A stretch of 64,000 nucleotides of DNA from Microbacterium azadirachtae (GCF_000956545.1 NZ_JYIT01000084.1:62001-126000); one strand, 5' to 3'; positions 42,548 through 54,170 are shown, counted from the first letter of the stretch. The notes: generated by a model from the sequence alone, not told the origin. Made by a program: numbers and translations.

Positions 42548-43842
42548 CGACGTCGCGCCTTCGCCGGCGCCGCGGGAAGCGTCACGCGGAAGGTCGTGGG
42601 ATCGTTCGTGACCGTGATGCTCCCGCCCGCCGCCTGCACGACGTCGCGGACCAGGGCGAGACCGACGCCGCGTCCCGCTCGATCGCTGGGCTTGGTGGAG
42701 ACGCCGTGCTCGAACACGCGGTCGCCGAGGTCCGCCGGGATGCCAGGGCCGCTGTCCGAGACCGTGATGGCGACCTCGCCGCCTTCCGCGGGAGCGATCT
42801 CCACCCGCACCCAGCGACCGGCGTCGTCGGTCGCGTCCTGGCCGGCCGCGTCCAGCGCGTTGTCGATGAGGTTGCCGACCACGGCGACCGCGTCGACGGG
42901 ATCCAGGTCCGCGCGCGGCGCGGTGGGATCGACGACGACCTGCCAGTGCACGCGGCGCTCCTTGGCCTGCGAGGCCTTGCCGAGTAGGAGCGCGGCGACG
43001 GTCGGGTCCCCGTCGCGCAGCGTCATCTGGTCGATCACCGACTGGCTCTGCACCGACGAGTCCGAGAGCAGCGCGATCGCCTCGTCCTTGCGATCGAGTT
43101 CGAGCAGGGCGAGTGCGGTGTGCAGCCGGTTGCCGTGCTCGTGGGTCTGCGCGCGCAGCGCCTCGCCGAGCGTGCGCACGGACTCGAATCCCGCGACGGC
43201 GTCGCGCACGTCGCGGGCGTTCAGGTCGCCGGTGATCCTGCGGGTCGCGAGCCGTGCGAGCACCGCGCCCACCGCGCCCAGGGCGACGACCGCGAGGGTG
43301 AGCAGCACGATCACGGGCAAGCGGCGCAGCAGCGCTCCGGCGAGCGACTCCACCGTGACACCGGCGGAGACCCAGCCGACGACTGCGCCCCCGGCATCGT
43401 GCACGGGCGAGATCGTGCGCACCGACGGGCCGAGCGTACCGGTGTACTGCTCGGTGAGGGTGCGTCCGTCGGCGGGGATCGTCCCCAGGTAGTGCCCGCC
43501 CACCTGCGCGGGATCCGGGTGCGTGAGACGCACGCCGTCCCGGTCCATCACCGTGATGAAGTCCAGACCCGCGCCGGTGCGTGCCGACTCCACATAGGCG
43601 CGCAGGCTCGCCTCCGCGGCCGGACGGTCGCCCGCGGTCACGGCCGACCGCACGAGCGGCGCGGCTGACAGGGCGTGCGCGATCGCGGCGGTGACGTGCT
43701 CGGCCTCCTGCCGTGCCGAGGTCTGCGCCTCCCAGGTCAGGAACACGCCGATCGCCGCGCCGATCAGCAGCACGGATCCGATCAGCAGCGCGAAGACGCG
43801 CGATGCCGCGCTGCGCACCCGCGCCCGTCGTGTCGTCGCCAT
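42544..43842 (-). CDS. Sensor histidine kinase, CitA/DcuS family
   Basis: A 432-residue membrane sensor. It has a first span at about residues 12-34, an extracytoplasmic PAS-like ligand domain with FITVMDRDGVRLTHPDP and VVGWVSAGVTVESL, and a second span (VIVLLTLAVVALGAVGAVL). The phospho-acceptor His is probably in QTHEHGNRLHTALALLEL. The ATPase domain carries VVGNLIDNALDAAGQ, ITVSDSGPGIP and GRGVGLALVRDVV. The extracellular motif and layout match carboxylate sensors of the CitA/DcuS family. The ATG at 43842 is preferred over one 14 codons upstream because the first span begins shortly after. Confidence 0.92.
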
Positions 43843-44012
43843 CGCCGATCCTGACCTCCTCAGCCAGTATGCGCGAGGCCGCACGGTGCGCGCCGGGTCC
43901 GTCGCGCTTTCAATACGAACAGAACTCGTCCCCGCCTGCCGGTCGTCCGCAGGATGGTCGGCACGGCCCGCCCGAAGTGGTGCGGGCGTCCTGTAATCCA
44001 GCGGAGGCGATG

Positions 44013-45461
44013 ATGGCTCTCACCGAAGGTTTCTCACTCCCACGGCACGACTGGCGCCGCGGCAAGAGCTCCTGGGACAAGCACACCTGGCTCTATGTGT
44101 CCGTGCTCATCGCGGTGGCCCTCGGAATCGCGGTGGGACTCGTGTTCCCGCAGTTCGCGCAGGGCCTCGAGCCCGTCGGCAAGGGCTTCGTGAGCCTGAT
44201 CAAGATGATGATCGCGCCGATCATCTTCTGCACGATCGTGATCGGCGTCGGATCCATCGCCAAGGCGGCGACGGTCGGCAAGATCGGGGGGCTCGCCCTG
44301 ATCTACTTCATGGTGATGTCGACGTTCGCCCTCGCGATCGGCCTGGTCGTGGGCAACATCATCCACCCGGGAGAGGGCCTGCACATGGCGGGCGCCACCT
44401 ATCAGGCGACCACCACCGAGGCCAAGACGACCCAGGACTTCATCCTCGGCATCATCCCGGCCACGTTCTTCGGCGCCTTCACCGGCGAGAGCGTGCTGCA
44501 GGTGCTCTTCATCGCGCTGCTGGTCGGCTTCGCGCTGCAGGGGCTGGGGGAGCGCGGCGCCCCCATCATGGGCGCGATCAAGCACCTGCAGACGCTCGTG
44601 TTCCGCGTGCTCGGCATGATCCTGTGGCTCGCCCCGGTCGGCGCCTTCGGCGCCATCGCCGCCGTCGTCGGCAAGACCGGTGTCGCCGCGATCTGGAGCC
44701 TCGGGATCCTCCTCGGCGCGTTCTACCTGACCTGCATCGTGTTCATCGTCGTCGTCCTCGGCGGGATCCTCATGCTCGTCGCCCGCGTGAACATCTTCCA
44801 GCTGATGAAGTACCTCGCCCGCGAGTACCTGCTGATCGTCGGAACCTCCTCGTCGGAGTCGGCGCTGCCGCGCCTGATCGCGAAGATGGAGCACCTGGGC
44901 GTGGCGAAGCCGGTCGTCGGCATCACGGTGCCGACCGGCTACTCCTTCAACCTCGACGGCACCGCGATCTACCTGACCATGGCGTCGCTGTTCATCGCGA
45001 CCGGGCTGGGGCAGCCGATGTCCATCCCCGAGCAGATCGGCCTGCTGGTGTTCATGATCATCGCGAGCAAGGGCGCCGCCGGCGTCACCGGTGCGGGACT
45101 CGCGACGCTCGCCGGCGGACTGCAGGCCTACCGGCCCGATCTGGTGAACGGCGTCGGCGTGATCGTCGGCATCGACCGGTTCATGTCGGAGGGTCGCGCG
45201 CTCACCAACTTCACCGGCAACGCCGTGGCCACGATCCTCATCGGCACCTGGACGAAGCAGATCGACGCGGAGCAGGTGCGCCAGGTGCTCTCGGGCGCTC
45301 GGCCGTTCGACGAGTCCCTGCTCGACGGCGTGGGGCACGAGGCGGGCACGTCGCCGGGCGCGGGGGCGGAGCCGGTCAGCACCGAGACGCTGGGCCGTGC
45401 GGCCGTCGACGAGATGGCGGCGAAGCAGGAGCGCGCCCGCGCCCGCGCAGGACGCGGCTGA
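44013..45461 (+). CDS. Dicarboxylate/amino acid:cation symporter (DctA type)
   Basis: A 482-residue secondary carrier of the DAACS family. The hallmark motifs are present: GTSSSESALPRLIAKM (serine-rich hairpin), GYSFNLDGTAIYLTMASLF (substrate site) and IVGIDRFMSEGRALTNFTGN. The N-terminus has IKMMIAPIIFCTIVIGVGS. It is divergent from the CitA/CitB-like two-component system, which suggests control by external C4-dicarboxylate. The ATG at 44013 fits the GCGGAGG site five bases upstream; the ATG at 44010 is too close to it. The C-terminal 60 residues are polar and Ala/Glu-rich. Confidence 0.94.
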   Translation: MALTEGFSLPRHDWRRGKSSWDKHTWLYVSVLIAVALGIAVGLVFPQFAQGLEPVGKGFVSLIKMMIAPIIFCTIVIGVGSIAKAATVGKIGGLALIYFMVMSTFALAIGLVVGNIIHPGEGLHMAGATYQATTTEAKTTQDFILGIIPATFFGAFTGESVLQVLFIALLVGFALQGLGERGAPIMGAIKHLQTLVFRVLGMILWLAPVGAFGAIAAVVGKTGVAAIWSLGILLGAFYLTCIVFIVVVLGGILMLVARVNIFQLMKYLAREYLLIVGTSSSESALPRLIAKMEHLGVAKPVVGITVPTGYSFNLDGTAIYLTMASLFIATGLGQPMSIPEQIGLLVFMIIASKGAAGVTGAGLATLAGGLQAYRPDLVNGVGVIVGIDRFMSEGRALTNFTGNAVATILIGTWTKQIDAEQVRQVLSGARPFDESLLDGVGHEAGTSPGAGAEPVSTETLGRAAVDEMAAKQERARARAGRG

Positions 45462-45479
45462 ACCGAGCTCATCGGACCG

Positions 45480-45515
45480 GGCCGGGCAGGAGCCGTACGA
45501 GGTTCCTGCCCGGCC
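45480..45515 (+). terminator. Terminator of the symporter gene
   Basis: GGCCGGGCAGGA and TCCTGCCCGGCC form a perfect 12-bp stem with a 12-nt loop. Confidence 0.85.
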
Positions 45516-45567
45516 TCCGTCCGTTGCGGAGTCCGCCGTCGAGCGAGGAGGGCGATAGCGTCGGAGC

Positions 45568-46053
45568 ATGCCCGTCGTCCAGGCCGCTGTCGTCGTCCCG
45601 ATCCCGCCCGACCTCGCGTACGCCGTGTCGCAGACCACGGGGCCGGTGCGCCGGCGCTGGGACGGCTTCATCAGCGAGCAGCACTTCCTCGACGGATCCA
45701 CGTCGCCCGCCAAGGGCGTGCGCACATTCACGCGGCAGCGGTTCGGCCTGTCGATGGTCACGCGCTACGTCTCGTACGCGCCGCCCACCAACGTCGGGAT
45801 GACGATGGAGAAGGGGCCGTGGTTCTTCCGCACCCTCGGCGCCGGCTGGCGCTTCGAACCCGCCGAAGGGGGCACGCGGGCCGTCTGGAAGTACAACTTC
45901 ACGTGCCGACCGGGCTGGCTCGCGCCGATCGCGGAGAGGATCGGATCCGTGGTCCTCGGCTACGAGATCCGCCGGCGGATCGCCGGGTTCGCACGAGGCT
46001 GCGCGGATCCGGTCGTGCTCGACGCGGCCCGCACGGCGCTCGCCGCGCCCTGA
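45568..46053 (+). CDS. SRPBCC-family protein
   Basis: A 161-residue protein of the START/polyketide-cyclase-like fold, which forms a hydrophobic ligand cavity. It begins VVQAAVVVPIPPDLAYAVSQT and has the central WRFEPAEGGTRAVWKYNFTC strand pair and the long C-terminal helix (GYEIRRRIAGFARG). The function and ligand are unknown. TAGCGT lies six bases before the ATG, predicting a leaderless transcript. It is convergent with the lysozyme-like gene only ten bases away. Confidence 0.82.
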   Translation: MPVVQAAVVVPIPPDLAYAVSQTTGPVRRRWDGFISEQHFLDGSTSPAKGVRTFTRQRFGLSMVTRYVSYAPPTNVGMTMEKGPWFFRTLGAGWRFEPAEGGTRAVWKYNFTCRPGWLAPIAERIGSVVLGYEIRRRIAGFARGCADPVVLDAARTALAAP

Positions 46054-46067
46054 GCGCGTCCGCTCAG
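46050..46067. terminator. Hairpin shared by two convergent stop codons
   Basis: CTGAGCG-CGTC-CGCTCAG contains both the TGA of the SRPBCC gene and the reverse-strand TGA of the lysozyme-like gene. The 7-bp stem may act as a compact bidirectional terminator. Confidence 0.5.
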
Positions 46068-47260
46068 TACCAGTCGTTCGCGACCTCGTGCGCCCAGGCG
46101 CCGCACGGGGACCCGTACCGCCCCTGGATGTAGCTCAGCCCCCAGTCGATCTGGGTGTTCCCGTTCGTGCGCCAGTCGGCCCCCGCCGCCGCGAGCTTGT
46201 CGGCCGGGAGAGCCTGCGGGATCCCGTAGGCCCCGCTGTCCGGGTTCAGGGCGTCCGCCCGCCAGCTCGACTCCTGCATCCACAGCCGGTACAGGCAGGG
46301 GAACTGGTCCTGGCCCCACCCGTAGTTGCCGAGCTGCCCGGCGGCGTAGGCCTGCGCGCCGGCAGGATCGACGTTCACGCCGTCTCCGCCGAGGCCGTCC
46401 CAGCCTCCGCCGCTTCCGCCGCCGGACCCTGCCGCAGCAGCCGCGGCCGCTTCGGCGGCTGCGGCCTGCTCCCGGGCCTGCTCGGCGACCTGCTGTCCGA
46501 TCCGGTAGCGGCGCTCGACGTCGGCGGTGGTGTTCTTCAGGGCCGCCAGCTGCGCGTACAGCGTCGTGATGTGCCCCTGCAGGTCCTGCACCGCCGCGGC
46601 CTCCGCGTCGGCGGCCGCCTGAGCCTGCTGTGCGGCCTGCTCGGCGGCCGCGGCGAGCCGGTCGCGCTCTGCACGGGCCGTCTGCGCCTGATCCCGCAGC
46701 GATGCGGCGACGCCCTCTTCGGCGAGAGCCCGGGAGCTGAGGCTCGCCCACGTCGCGTCGAGCCTCTGCATCACGCCGAGCCGGGTCAGCAGCTGATCGG
46801 GGTGGGCGGACGTGAACAGCCGCACCGGCAGGGGCGACGAGGTCTCCGTGCGCGCACGTCCGGCCACCACTGTGCCGACACGCTCGTGCGTCTGCTGCGC
46901 GGTCTGCGCGGCGGCCTCGGCCTGCGCGGTGAGCTGGTCGGCACGGGCGGCCGCCGCCGCGGCGTCGGCACGCGCAGCGGTCGCGGCCTGGCCCGCCTTC
47001 AGCGCCGCTGTCGACGCTTCCGCGGCCTTCTGCTGCGTGCTCGCCAGGGCGTCGCCGACCTTCGAGATCTGATCCTGCGTCGCCTGCTCGTCGCCCTGGG
47101 CGTTCTGCACGTCCTGCCAGGACGGGTAGTCGTCGGCGCGGGCCGGCGTCGCCAGCAGCGGTCCGGCGAGGAGCGCCGCCGCGGTCAGGAACGCCGCGAG
47201 CGGGCGCACGGCGCGGCCCCGGCGCAGGGGCGCTGCCGTGGTGCGGTTCGGGTCGCTCAC
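46064..47260 (-). CDS. Secreted coiled-coil protein with lysozyme-like transglycosylase domain
   Basis: A protein of 398 residues. The N-terminus is Arg-rich and followed by a signal segment (LAAFLTAAALLAGPLLATPARA). Residues 50-265 form long Ala/Gln-rich helices, likely a coiled coil similar to those of cell-wall hydrolases. The C-terminus (about 310-399) is a lysozyme-like domain: LYRLWMQESSWRADALNPDSGAYGIPQALP contains the expected glutamate in QESSW. It probably cuts or remodels peptidoglycan. A GTG at 47260 places TAGCGT at the six-base leaderless spacing; an ATG one codon upstream is the alternative. Confidence 0.85.
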   Translation of the reverse strand: MSDPNRTTAAPLRRGRAVRPLAAFLTAAALLAGPLLATPARADDYPSWQDVQNAQGDEQATQDQISKVGDALASTQQKAAEASTAALKAGQAATAARADAAAAAARADQLTAQAEAAAQTAQQTHERVGTVVAGRARTETSSPLPVRLFTSAHPDQLLTRLGVMQRLDATWASLSSRALAEEGVAASLRDQAQTARAERDRLAAAAEQAAQQAQAAADAEAAAVQDLQGHITTLYAQLAALKNTTADVERRYRIGQQVAEQAREQAAAAEAAAAAAAGSGGGSGGGWDGLGGDGVNVDPAGAQAYAAGQLGNYGWGQDQFPCLYRLWMQESSWRADALNPDSGAYGIPQALPADKLAAAGADWRTNGNTQIDWGLSYIQGRYGSPCGAWAHEVANDWY

Positions 47261-47329
47261 CATTCGACGCTAACTCCGTTGTCTGTGGATCGCCACCCGA
47301 TCCGTGGAGCGCCTGTCGCGGGCGGACGC

Positions 47330-47367
47330 AGAAGGGGCGCCGGCGTTCGCGCGCCGGCGCCCCTTCT
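47330..47367. terminator. Terminator of the DUF5302 gene
   Basis: AGAAGGGGCGCCGGCG and CGCCGGCGCCCCTTCT form a perfect 16-bp stem with a six-base loop. Confidence 0.85.
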
Positions 47368-47380
47368 GGATGGAGGCGGG

Positions 47381-47551
47381 TCAGCCGCTCTTGCGGCGGA
47401 ACTCCCGCTTGGTCTGCGCGGCATGCGTGCCGTGCACGGCGGAGTCGCCGTCCAGATGCGCTTCGCCACGATGCTGCTGGGCGTTCTTCTTCTCGAGCGC
47501 CTCCTTGAACTTGCGCTTCATGTCCGCGGCGGCGGTGTCGTCGGTACTCAT
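47381..47551 (-). CDS. DUF5302-like small protein
   Basis: A 56-residue charged protein: it begins MSTDDTAAADMKRKFKEAL and ends KREFRRKSG, with the middle phrase EKKNAQQHRGEAHLDGDSAV. It matches the small actinobacterial DUF5302 family, whose function is unknown. The high content of Lys, Arg, Glu and Gln suggests a disordered, perhaps nucleic-acid-linked protein. TAGGCT lies seven bases before the ATG, and a strong terminator follows the stop. Confidence 0.82.
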   Translation of the reverse strand: MSTDDTAAADMKRKFKEALEKKNAQQHRGEAHLDGDSAVHGTHAAQTKREFRRKSG

Positions 47552-47741
47552 GCGCGCCAGCCTAGCCCCGTCTCCGCGCGAGGGGCCGGAGGAGCAGACC
47601 GCCGTCCGGAGGAACGGGACGGAACCGGCGCGCGGCGTCGTGGAGGACGCGCGGTGACCGATCGCGGTGCATTCGGTGAACAGTGCGCGACGCCGCCCGT
47701 CCCGGGCGTTTCCCGGCGTCGCGGAGCGGGATCCTGATCAC

Positions 47742-49682
47742 GTGAGAGCAGCGATCGTGACGGAGTCCTTCCTCCCGCACATGAACGGCGTGACCGGGAG
47801 CGTCCTGCAGATCCTCCGCCATCTCGAACGACACGGCCATGAGGCGCGGGTGTACGCCCCGGCCGCCGCCGACATGCCGCGCATGATCGGACACGCGCGC
47901 ATCGAGCCCATCCCGTCGGTCGCCCTGCCGGGCTATCGCACCGTGCGGGTGGGCACGTCGAGCGCGCACCGGCTGTCCGGCGCGCTGGCCCGCTTCGAGC
48001 CCGACGTCGTGCATCTCGCCTCGCCGTTCGCCCTCGGCTGGCGGGGAGCGCTCGCCGCGGAGCGCATCGGCGTGCCCGCGGTCGCCGCCTACCAGACCGA
48101 CGTCGCGGCCTACGCCGCGCGATACGGCGTCTCGCTCACGACGGCCCTGGCCGAGGCGCACATCGCCCGCCTGCACCGCCGTGCCACGCTGACGCTCGCG
48201 CCGTCGACCGAGTCGGAGCAGCAGCTGGCCCGCCTCGGGGTCGATCGGGTGCGCCGGTGGGGGCGCGGCGTCGACGCCGAGCGCTTCCACCCCGACCGGC
48301 GTGCAGTGGCATGGGAGCATCGCGGAGGAGCGGAGGTCGTGGTCGGCTACGTGGGCCGGCTCGCACCGGAGAAGCAGGTCGAGGATCTGCAGGTGCTCGC
48401 GGACATCCCCGGCGTGCGTCTCGTGATCGTGGGGGACGGCCCGTCCCGCCCCCGTCTGCAGGCGCTGCTGCCCGGGGCTGTGTTCCTGGGGCATCTCAGC
48501 GGTGCCGAGCTCGCCCAGGCGATGGCGTCCTTCGACGTCTTCGTGCACCCGGGGGAGAGCGAGACGTTCGGCCAGACGCTCCAGGAGGCGCACGCGAGCG
48601 GCGTCCCCGTGGTCGCGACCGGCCGGGGCGGTCCGCGGGATCTCGTGCGGATGGGCATCGACGGCTGGCTCTATCGTCCCGGCGATCTGCAGGACCTGCG
48701 CGAGCGGGTGCGGGATCTGGCGGGCGACGCGCGCAAGCGCGCGGCGTTCGGGCGGGCGGGCCGCGAGGCGGTGGAGCGGCGCAGCTGGAGCGCCGTGTGC
48801 GAGCAGCTCGTCGGTCACTTCGCGGAGGCGCAGGAGCTGCATCGCGCGGACGCGGGACTGCGCGCGCCCCGGGCCGTGCGGCCCGAGCTGTCGGTCGCGG
48901 TGGAGCGCAAGCGGTGGCGTCGCTACGTCGCCCTCGGAGACTCCCTCACCGAGGGACTGTGCGACCCGGGACCCGACGGCGGGCTCCGCGGCTGGGCGGA
49001 TCGGCTGGCGCTGCTGCTGGCCGCGCGCGAGCCCCTGGACTACGCGAACCTGGCGATCCGCTCCAAGCGCGTCGAGGACGTCTGCGGGACGCAGCTGGAC
49101 CGCGCGCTCGAGCTGCGTCCGGATCTCGTTTCGATCCTCATCGGGGCGAACGACCTGGTGAAGCGGCGGGCGTCGATCCCGCTGCTCGCCGCGCGGCTCG
49201 AGGATGCGGTGCGCCGGCTGCGCGCGTCGGGGGCCGACGTCGTGCTGGTCACGGCGTTCCTGCCGGGCAACCCCGCGGCGCGGATCTACGCCCGGCGGTT
49301 CTCGGCGTGGGCGACCGCGCTGACCGGCATCGCGCGCAGGCAGGGCGCGATCCTCGTCGACACCGATCTGCACCCCCAGCTCGCCCGCCGCGAGAACTGG
49401 GGCGAGGACCTGGTGCACCTCTCCAGCCGGGGCCATCGCTTCCTCGCCTATCGCGTCGGCGTGGTCCTCGGCGTGCCGCTGGCCGACGAGCTCGGCGCCC
49501 TCGACGAGGTGCTGCACGCCACGGAGCGCACGGGTGCCGGGGTGTGGTGGCGGCGTCACGCGCTGCCGTGGGTGTGGCGTCGTCTGCACGGTCGCGCTGC
49601 GGGCGACGGGCGCAGCGCCAAGCACCACGACTACATGCGCCTGGGGCGCGAGCGCGGCGTGCGCGCGCCGAGCGAGGTCTGA
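47742..49682 (+). CDS. Fusion of a GT4 glycosyltransferase and an SGNH/GDSL hydrolase
   Basis: A 646-residue two-domain protein. Residues 1-360 are a GT-B glycosyltransferase similar to GDP-mannose-dependent mannosyltransferases (MgtA type): AAIVTESFLPHMNGVTGSV, VVGYVGRLAPEKQVEDL, and the E-x7-E motif in HPGESETFGQTLQEAH. Residues about 390-590 are an SGNH hydrolase: block I GDSLTEG (near 398), block III LIGANDLVK (near 467) and DLVHLSSRGHRF (DxxH, near 555). The two frames are continuous. No membrane span or signal peptide is evident. One chain could add a sugar and remove an acyl group, perhaps on a cell-envelope lipid. The GTG at 47742 begins the first strand directly. Confidence 0.88.
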   Translation: MRAAIVTESFLPHMNGVTGSVLQILRHLERHGHEARVYAPAAADMPRMIGHARIEPIPSVALPGYRTVRVGTSSAHRLSGALARFEPDVVHLASPFALGWRGALAAERIGVPAVAAYQTDVAAYAARYGVSLTTALAEAHIARLHRRATLTLAPSTESEQQLARLGVDRVRRWGRGVDAERFHPDRRAVAWEHRGGAEVVVGYVGRLAPEKQVEDLQVLADIPGVRLVIVGDGPSRPRLQALLPGAVFLGHLSGAELAQAMASFDVFVHPGESETFGQTLQEAHASGVPVVATGRGGPRDLVRMGIDGWLYRPGDLQDLRERVRDLAGDARKRAAFGRAGREAVERRSWSAVCEQLVGHFAEAQELHRADAGLRAPRAVRPELSVAVERKRWRRYVALGDSLTEGLCDPGPDGGLRGWADRLALLLAAREPLDYANLAIRSKRVEDVCGTQLDRALELRPDLVSILIGANDLVKRRASIPLLAARLEDAVRRLRASGADVVLVTAFLPGNPAARIYARRFSAWATALTGIARRQGAILVDTDLHPQLARRENWGEDLVHLSSRGHRFLAYRVGVVLGVPLADELGALDEVLHATERTGAGVWWRRHALPWVWRRLHGRAAGDGRSAKHHDYMRLGRERGVRAPSEV

Positions 49683-49732
49683 GCGCGCGCCGGGAGATCG
49701 CGGTCGGGGACGGCTGAGGCGCCTCCCGCTGA

Positions 49733-49738
49733 TAGGAT
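49733..49738 (+). promoter_or_regulatory. pnp -10 element
   Basis: TAGGAT, giving a leader of about 76 nt. This independent promoter fits the separation of pnp from rpsO. Confidence 0.45.
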
Positions 49739-49820
49739 CGGACGGGATGCCTCTGTGCGCATCCGTCCATGCTCGCGCTCCACACGGGAGAGCGAGCCTA
49801 AACAAAGAAGGAGAGACCTC

Positions 49821-52097
<2,277 letters not shown>

Positions 52098-52106
52098 TCC
52101 CTGCAG

Positions 52107-52152
52107 AAAAGGCCCGTCGTGTCCGCCGAAAGGAGGACACGACGGGCCTTTT
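52107..52152 (+). terminator. Terminator of pnp
   Basis: AAAAGGCCCGTCGTGTCC and GGACACGACGGGCCTTTT form a perfect 18-bp stem with a 10-nt loop, the strongest hairpin in the window. Confidence 0.95.
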
Positions 52153-52300
52153 CGTGTATTCGTGACGAAACCGTTACGCATTGTTCCTCTCCTGGCCGTC
52201 TCAATGAACGGAACCGTCCGAGGCCTCCCTTACTCTCGTAGGGAGCCGCACCGGGGGGTGCGTCTCAGAAACGCAACGCAGCAGACACGGGGGTGATCGC

Positions 52301-53347
52301 ATGCGTCTCTTCAGCGTCGGACCCGGGTCCGCGACCGATGGCGTCTCGCATGCCGTCACGACGGCACCGGCGGTCGTCCCGCCGCACCCGTCTGCGCCGA
52401 TCCCGGTGGTCGGGCCCGGCATCGGATCCAGCCTGCGGGTGCCCATCGGCGAGACCGGTATCCGGTCGTTCCCGCTGATCCTGGGCGGCGCCGAGTTCGG
52501 CTGGAACACCGACGCCGACACCGCCCTGCGCATCCTCGATCGCTACGCCGAGTTCGGCGGCAATGCGGTGCACACCGCCGACAGCTTCGCCGCGGGGCGC
52601 AGTGAGCACATCATCGGGCGCTGGCTGGGCGCCCGCCGCAACCGCGACGACATCGTCCTGAGCGTGCGTGTGGGCGGCCATCCCGACAACCCGGGCATCG
52701 GTCCCGTGAACCTCGTGCGCGCCGTCGAGGCATCGCTCAACCGTCTCGGCGTGGAGTGCATCGACGTGCTGTATCTCGACGGCACGGTCGACGACGGCAG
52801 CACCCTGGAGGACACGCTGGCGACGGCGGAATGGCTCGTCGAGGCCGGCAAGGTGCGCGTGCTCGGAGCCTTCGGATTCTCCCCGGAACGGCTCGTCGAG
52901 GCCCGTATCCTGGCCTCGGCCGGCTACCCGCGCATCGAGGTGCTCGATGAGCCCTACAACCTGCTGCGCCGGGTCGGCTTCGAAGGCGACCTTCGACTGG
53001 TAGCGGCGGCGCAGGGCCTGGCGGTCACGCCGTCGCACGCGCTCGAACACGGCTTCCTCTCCGGCCGGCACCGCTCGAAGCAGTCGCTCCAGGGCGTCCG
53101 AGGCATGCAGCTGCGCGGCAACATCAACCGCCGGGGCATCAAGGTGCTCCGCGCGCTCGACATCGCCGCCGAAGAACTGCAGGTCCCTGTGGCCGCGGTC
53201 GCGATCGGCTGGCTGCTCGCTCAGCGCACCGTCACGGCGCCGATCGTCAACGCGTTCGCGACCGAGCAGGTCGACGAGCTCATGCAGGGGGCCGGCGTCG
53301 CCCTCGGCCGCGCACAGCTCGCGGAACTCACCCGGGCGGCGAGCTGA
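52301..53347 (+). CDS. Aldo/keto reductase-like protein with degenerate active site
   Basis: A 348-residue TIM-barrel protein of the aldo/keto reductase superfamily. Fold and cofactor blocks are recognisable: FPLILGGAEFGWNTDADTAL, TADSFAAGRSEHIIGRWLG, VEASLNRLGVECIDVLYLD and GIKVLRALDIAAEEL. The usual Asp-Tyr-Lys-His tetrad is altered: Asp94 stays, Tyr is Phe96 (ADSF), Lys is Arg123 (SVRVGG) and His is Asp160 (LYLDGT). The first 45 residues are an extra Pro/Val-rich extension. Reductase activity is therefore doubtful. It sits between pnp and the histidine phosphatase gene with no clear operon partner. Confidence 0.85.
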   Translation: MRLFSVGPGSATDGVSHAVTTAPAVVPPHPSAPIPVVGPGIGSSLRVPIGETGIRSFPLILGGAEFGWNTDADTALRILDRYAEFGGNAVHTADSFAAGRSEHIIGRWLGARRNRDDIVLSVRVGGHPDNPGIGPVNLVRAVEASLNRLGVECIDVLYLDGTVDDGSTLEDTLATAEWLVEAGKVRVLGAFGFSPERLVEARILASAGYPRIEVLDEPYNLLRRVGFEGDLRLVAAAQGLAVTPSHALEHGFLSGRHRSKQSLQGVRGMQLRGNINRRGIKVLRALDIAAEELQVPVAAVAIGWLLAQRTVTAPIVNAFATEQVDELMQGAGVALGRAQLAELTRAAS

Positions 53348-53372
53348 CCCTGTCCGTGTCCGATCCGTGACA

Positions 53373-53378
53373 TAGGCT
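53373..53378 (+). promoter_or_regulatory. -10 element of the histidine phosphatase gene
   Basis: TAGGCT about 43 bases before the GTG start, leaving a leader of about 35 nt. Confidence 0.4.
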
Positions 53379-53420
53379 GAGAGCACCCCGGCCACCGAGT
53401 CGGAGACGAGGCGAGCGGTA

Positions 53421-54023
53421 GTGACCCATTACATCTATCTTGTCCGGCACGGCGAACATCAGGACGCCGAGCACGGTCTCACCGACGGACCTCTTTCGCC
53501 CCGCGGGCGGCGCCAGGCCGAGCTGATCGCCGACCGCCTCTCCGGGCTTCCGCTCGACGCGATCTGGCACTCGCCGCTGCTGCGTGCCGCAGAGACGGCG
53601 CGCGCCATCTCTGAGCGGATCCCCTCCGTCGAGGCGGAGCCGTCCGCGCTGCTCTTCGACTGCGTGCCCACCGGCATGACCGAGGAGACTCCCGCCGCGT
53701 TCGAGCCGTTCTTCGGATCCGTCACCGAGGCGGAGATCGAAGCGGGGCGGGCGCAGATGGGCGACGCCGTGAATGAGTTCCTGGTGCGCAAGGCGGGCGA
53801 CGTGCACGAGGTGCTCATCACCCACAACTTCGTCATCGGCTGGTTCGTGCGCGAGGTGCTGGAGGCGCCGGACTGGCGCTGGATGACGTTGAACCAGGCC
53901 AACTGCGGTCTCTCCGTGATCGCGCAGAAGCAGGGACGTCCGTGGAGCCTGCTCGCCCACAACGACCTGAGCCATCTGCCCATGGAGCTGCGCACGGGCC
54001 TCCCTGATCCGCTCGCGGTCTGA
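53421..54023 (+). CDS. Histidine phosphatase family protein
   Basis: A 200-residue phosphoglycerate-mutase-like phosphatase. The catalytic His is in IYLVRHGEHQD (RHGE), the Arg in SPLLRAAETARAI, and the second His in VLITHNFVIGW. It is too short and too divergent to be a glycolytic mutase. Substrates of such enzymes include sugar phosphates and nucleotides; none is indicated here. GTG at 53421 is the first in-frame start, directly before the core strand. A GAGGCGAGCGG site is upstream. Confidence 0.92.
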   Translation: MTHYIYLVRHGEHQDAEHGLTDGPLSPRGRRQAELIADRLSGLPLDAIWHSPLLRAAETARAISERIPSVEAEPSALLFDCVPTGMTEETPAAFEPFFGSVTEAEIEAGRAQMGDAVNEFLVRKAGDVHEVLITHNFVIGWFVREVLEAPDWRWMTLNQANCGLSVIAQKQGRPWSLLAHNDLSHLPMELRTGLPDPLAV

Positions 54024-54170
54024 TCCCGCCGGCGCTCCGCGCGGCCCGGATCCCGATCGCTGCGACGATCCGCACAGCCGGTGACGGTCAGCACACAAGA
54101 TCGCCGAATCTGCGTGCTGATCGTCGCATCCTGTGCTGATCGTCACGACGGGCCGGTGACCGGAGCCGGG

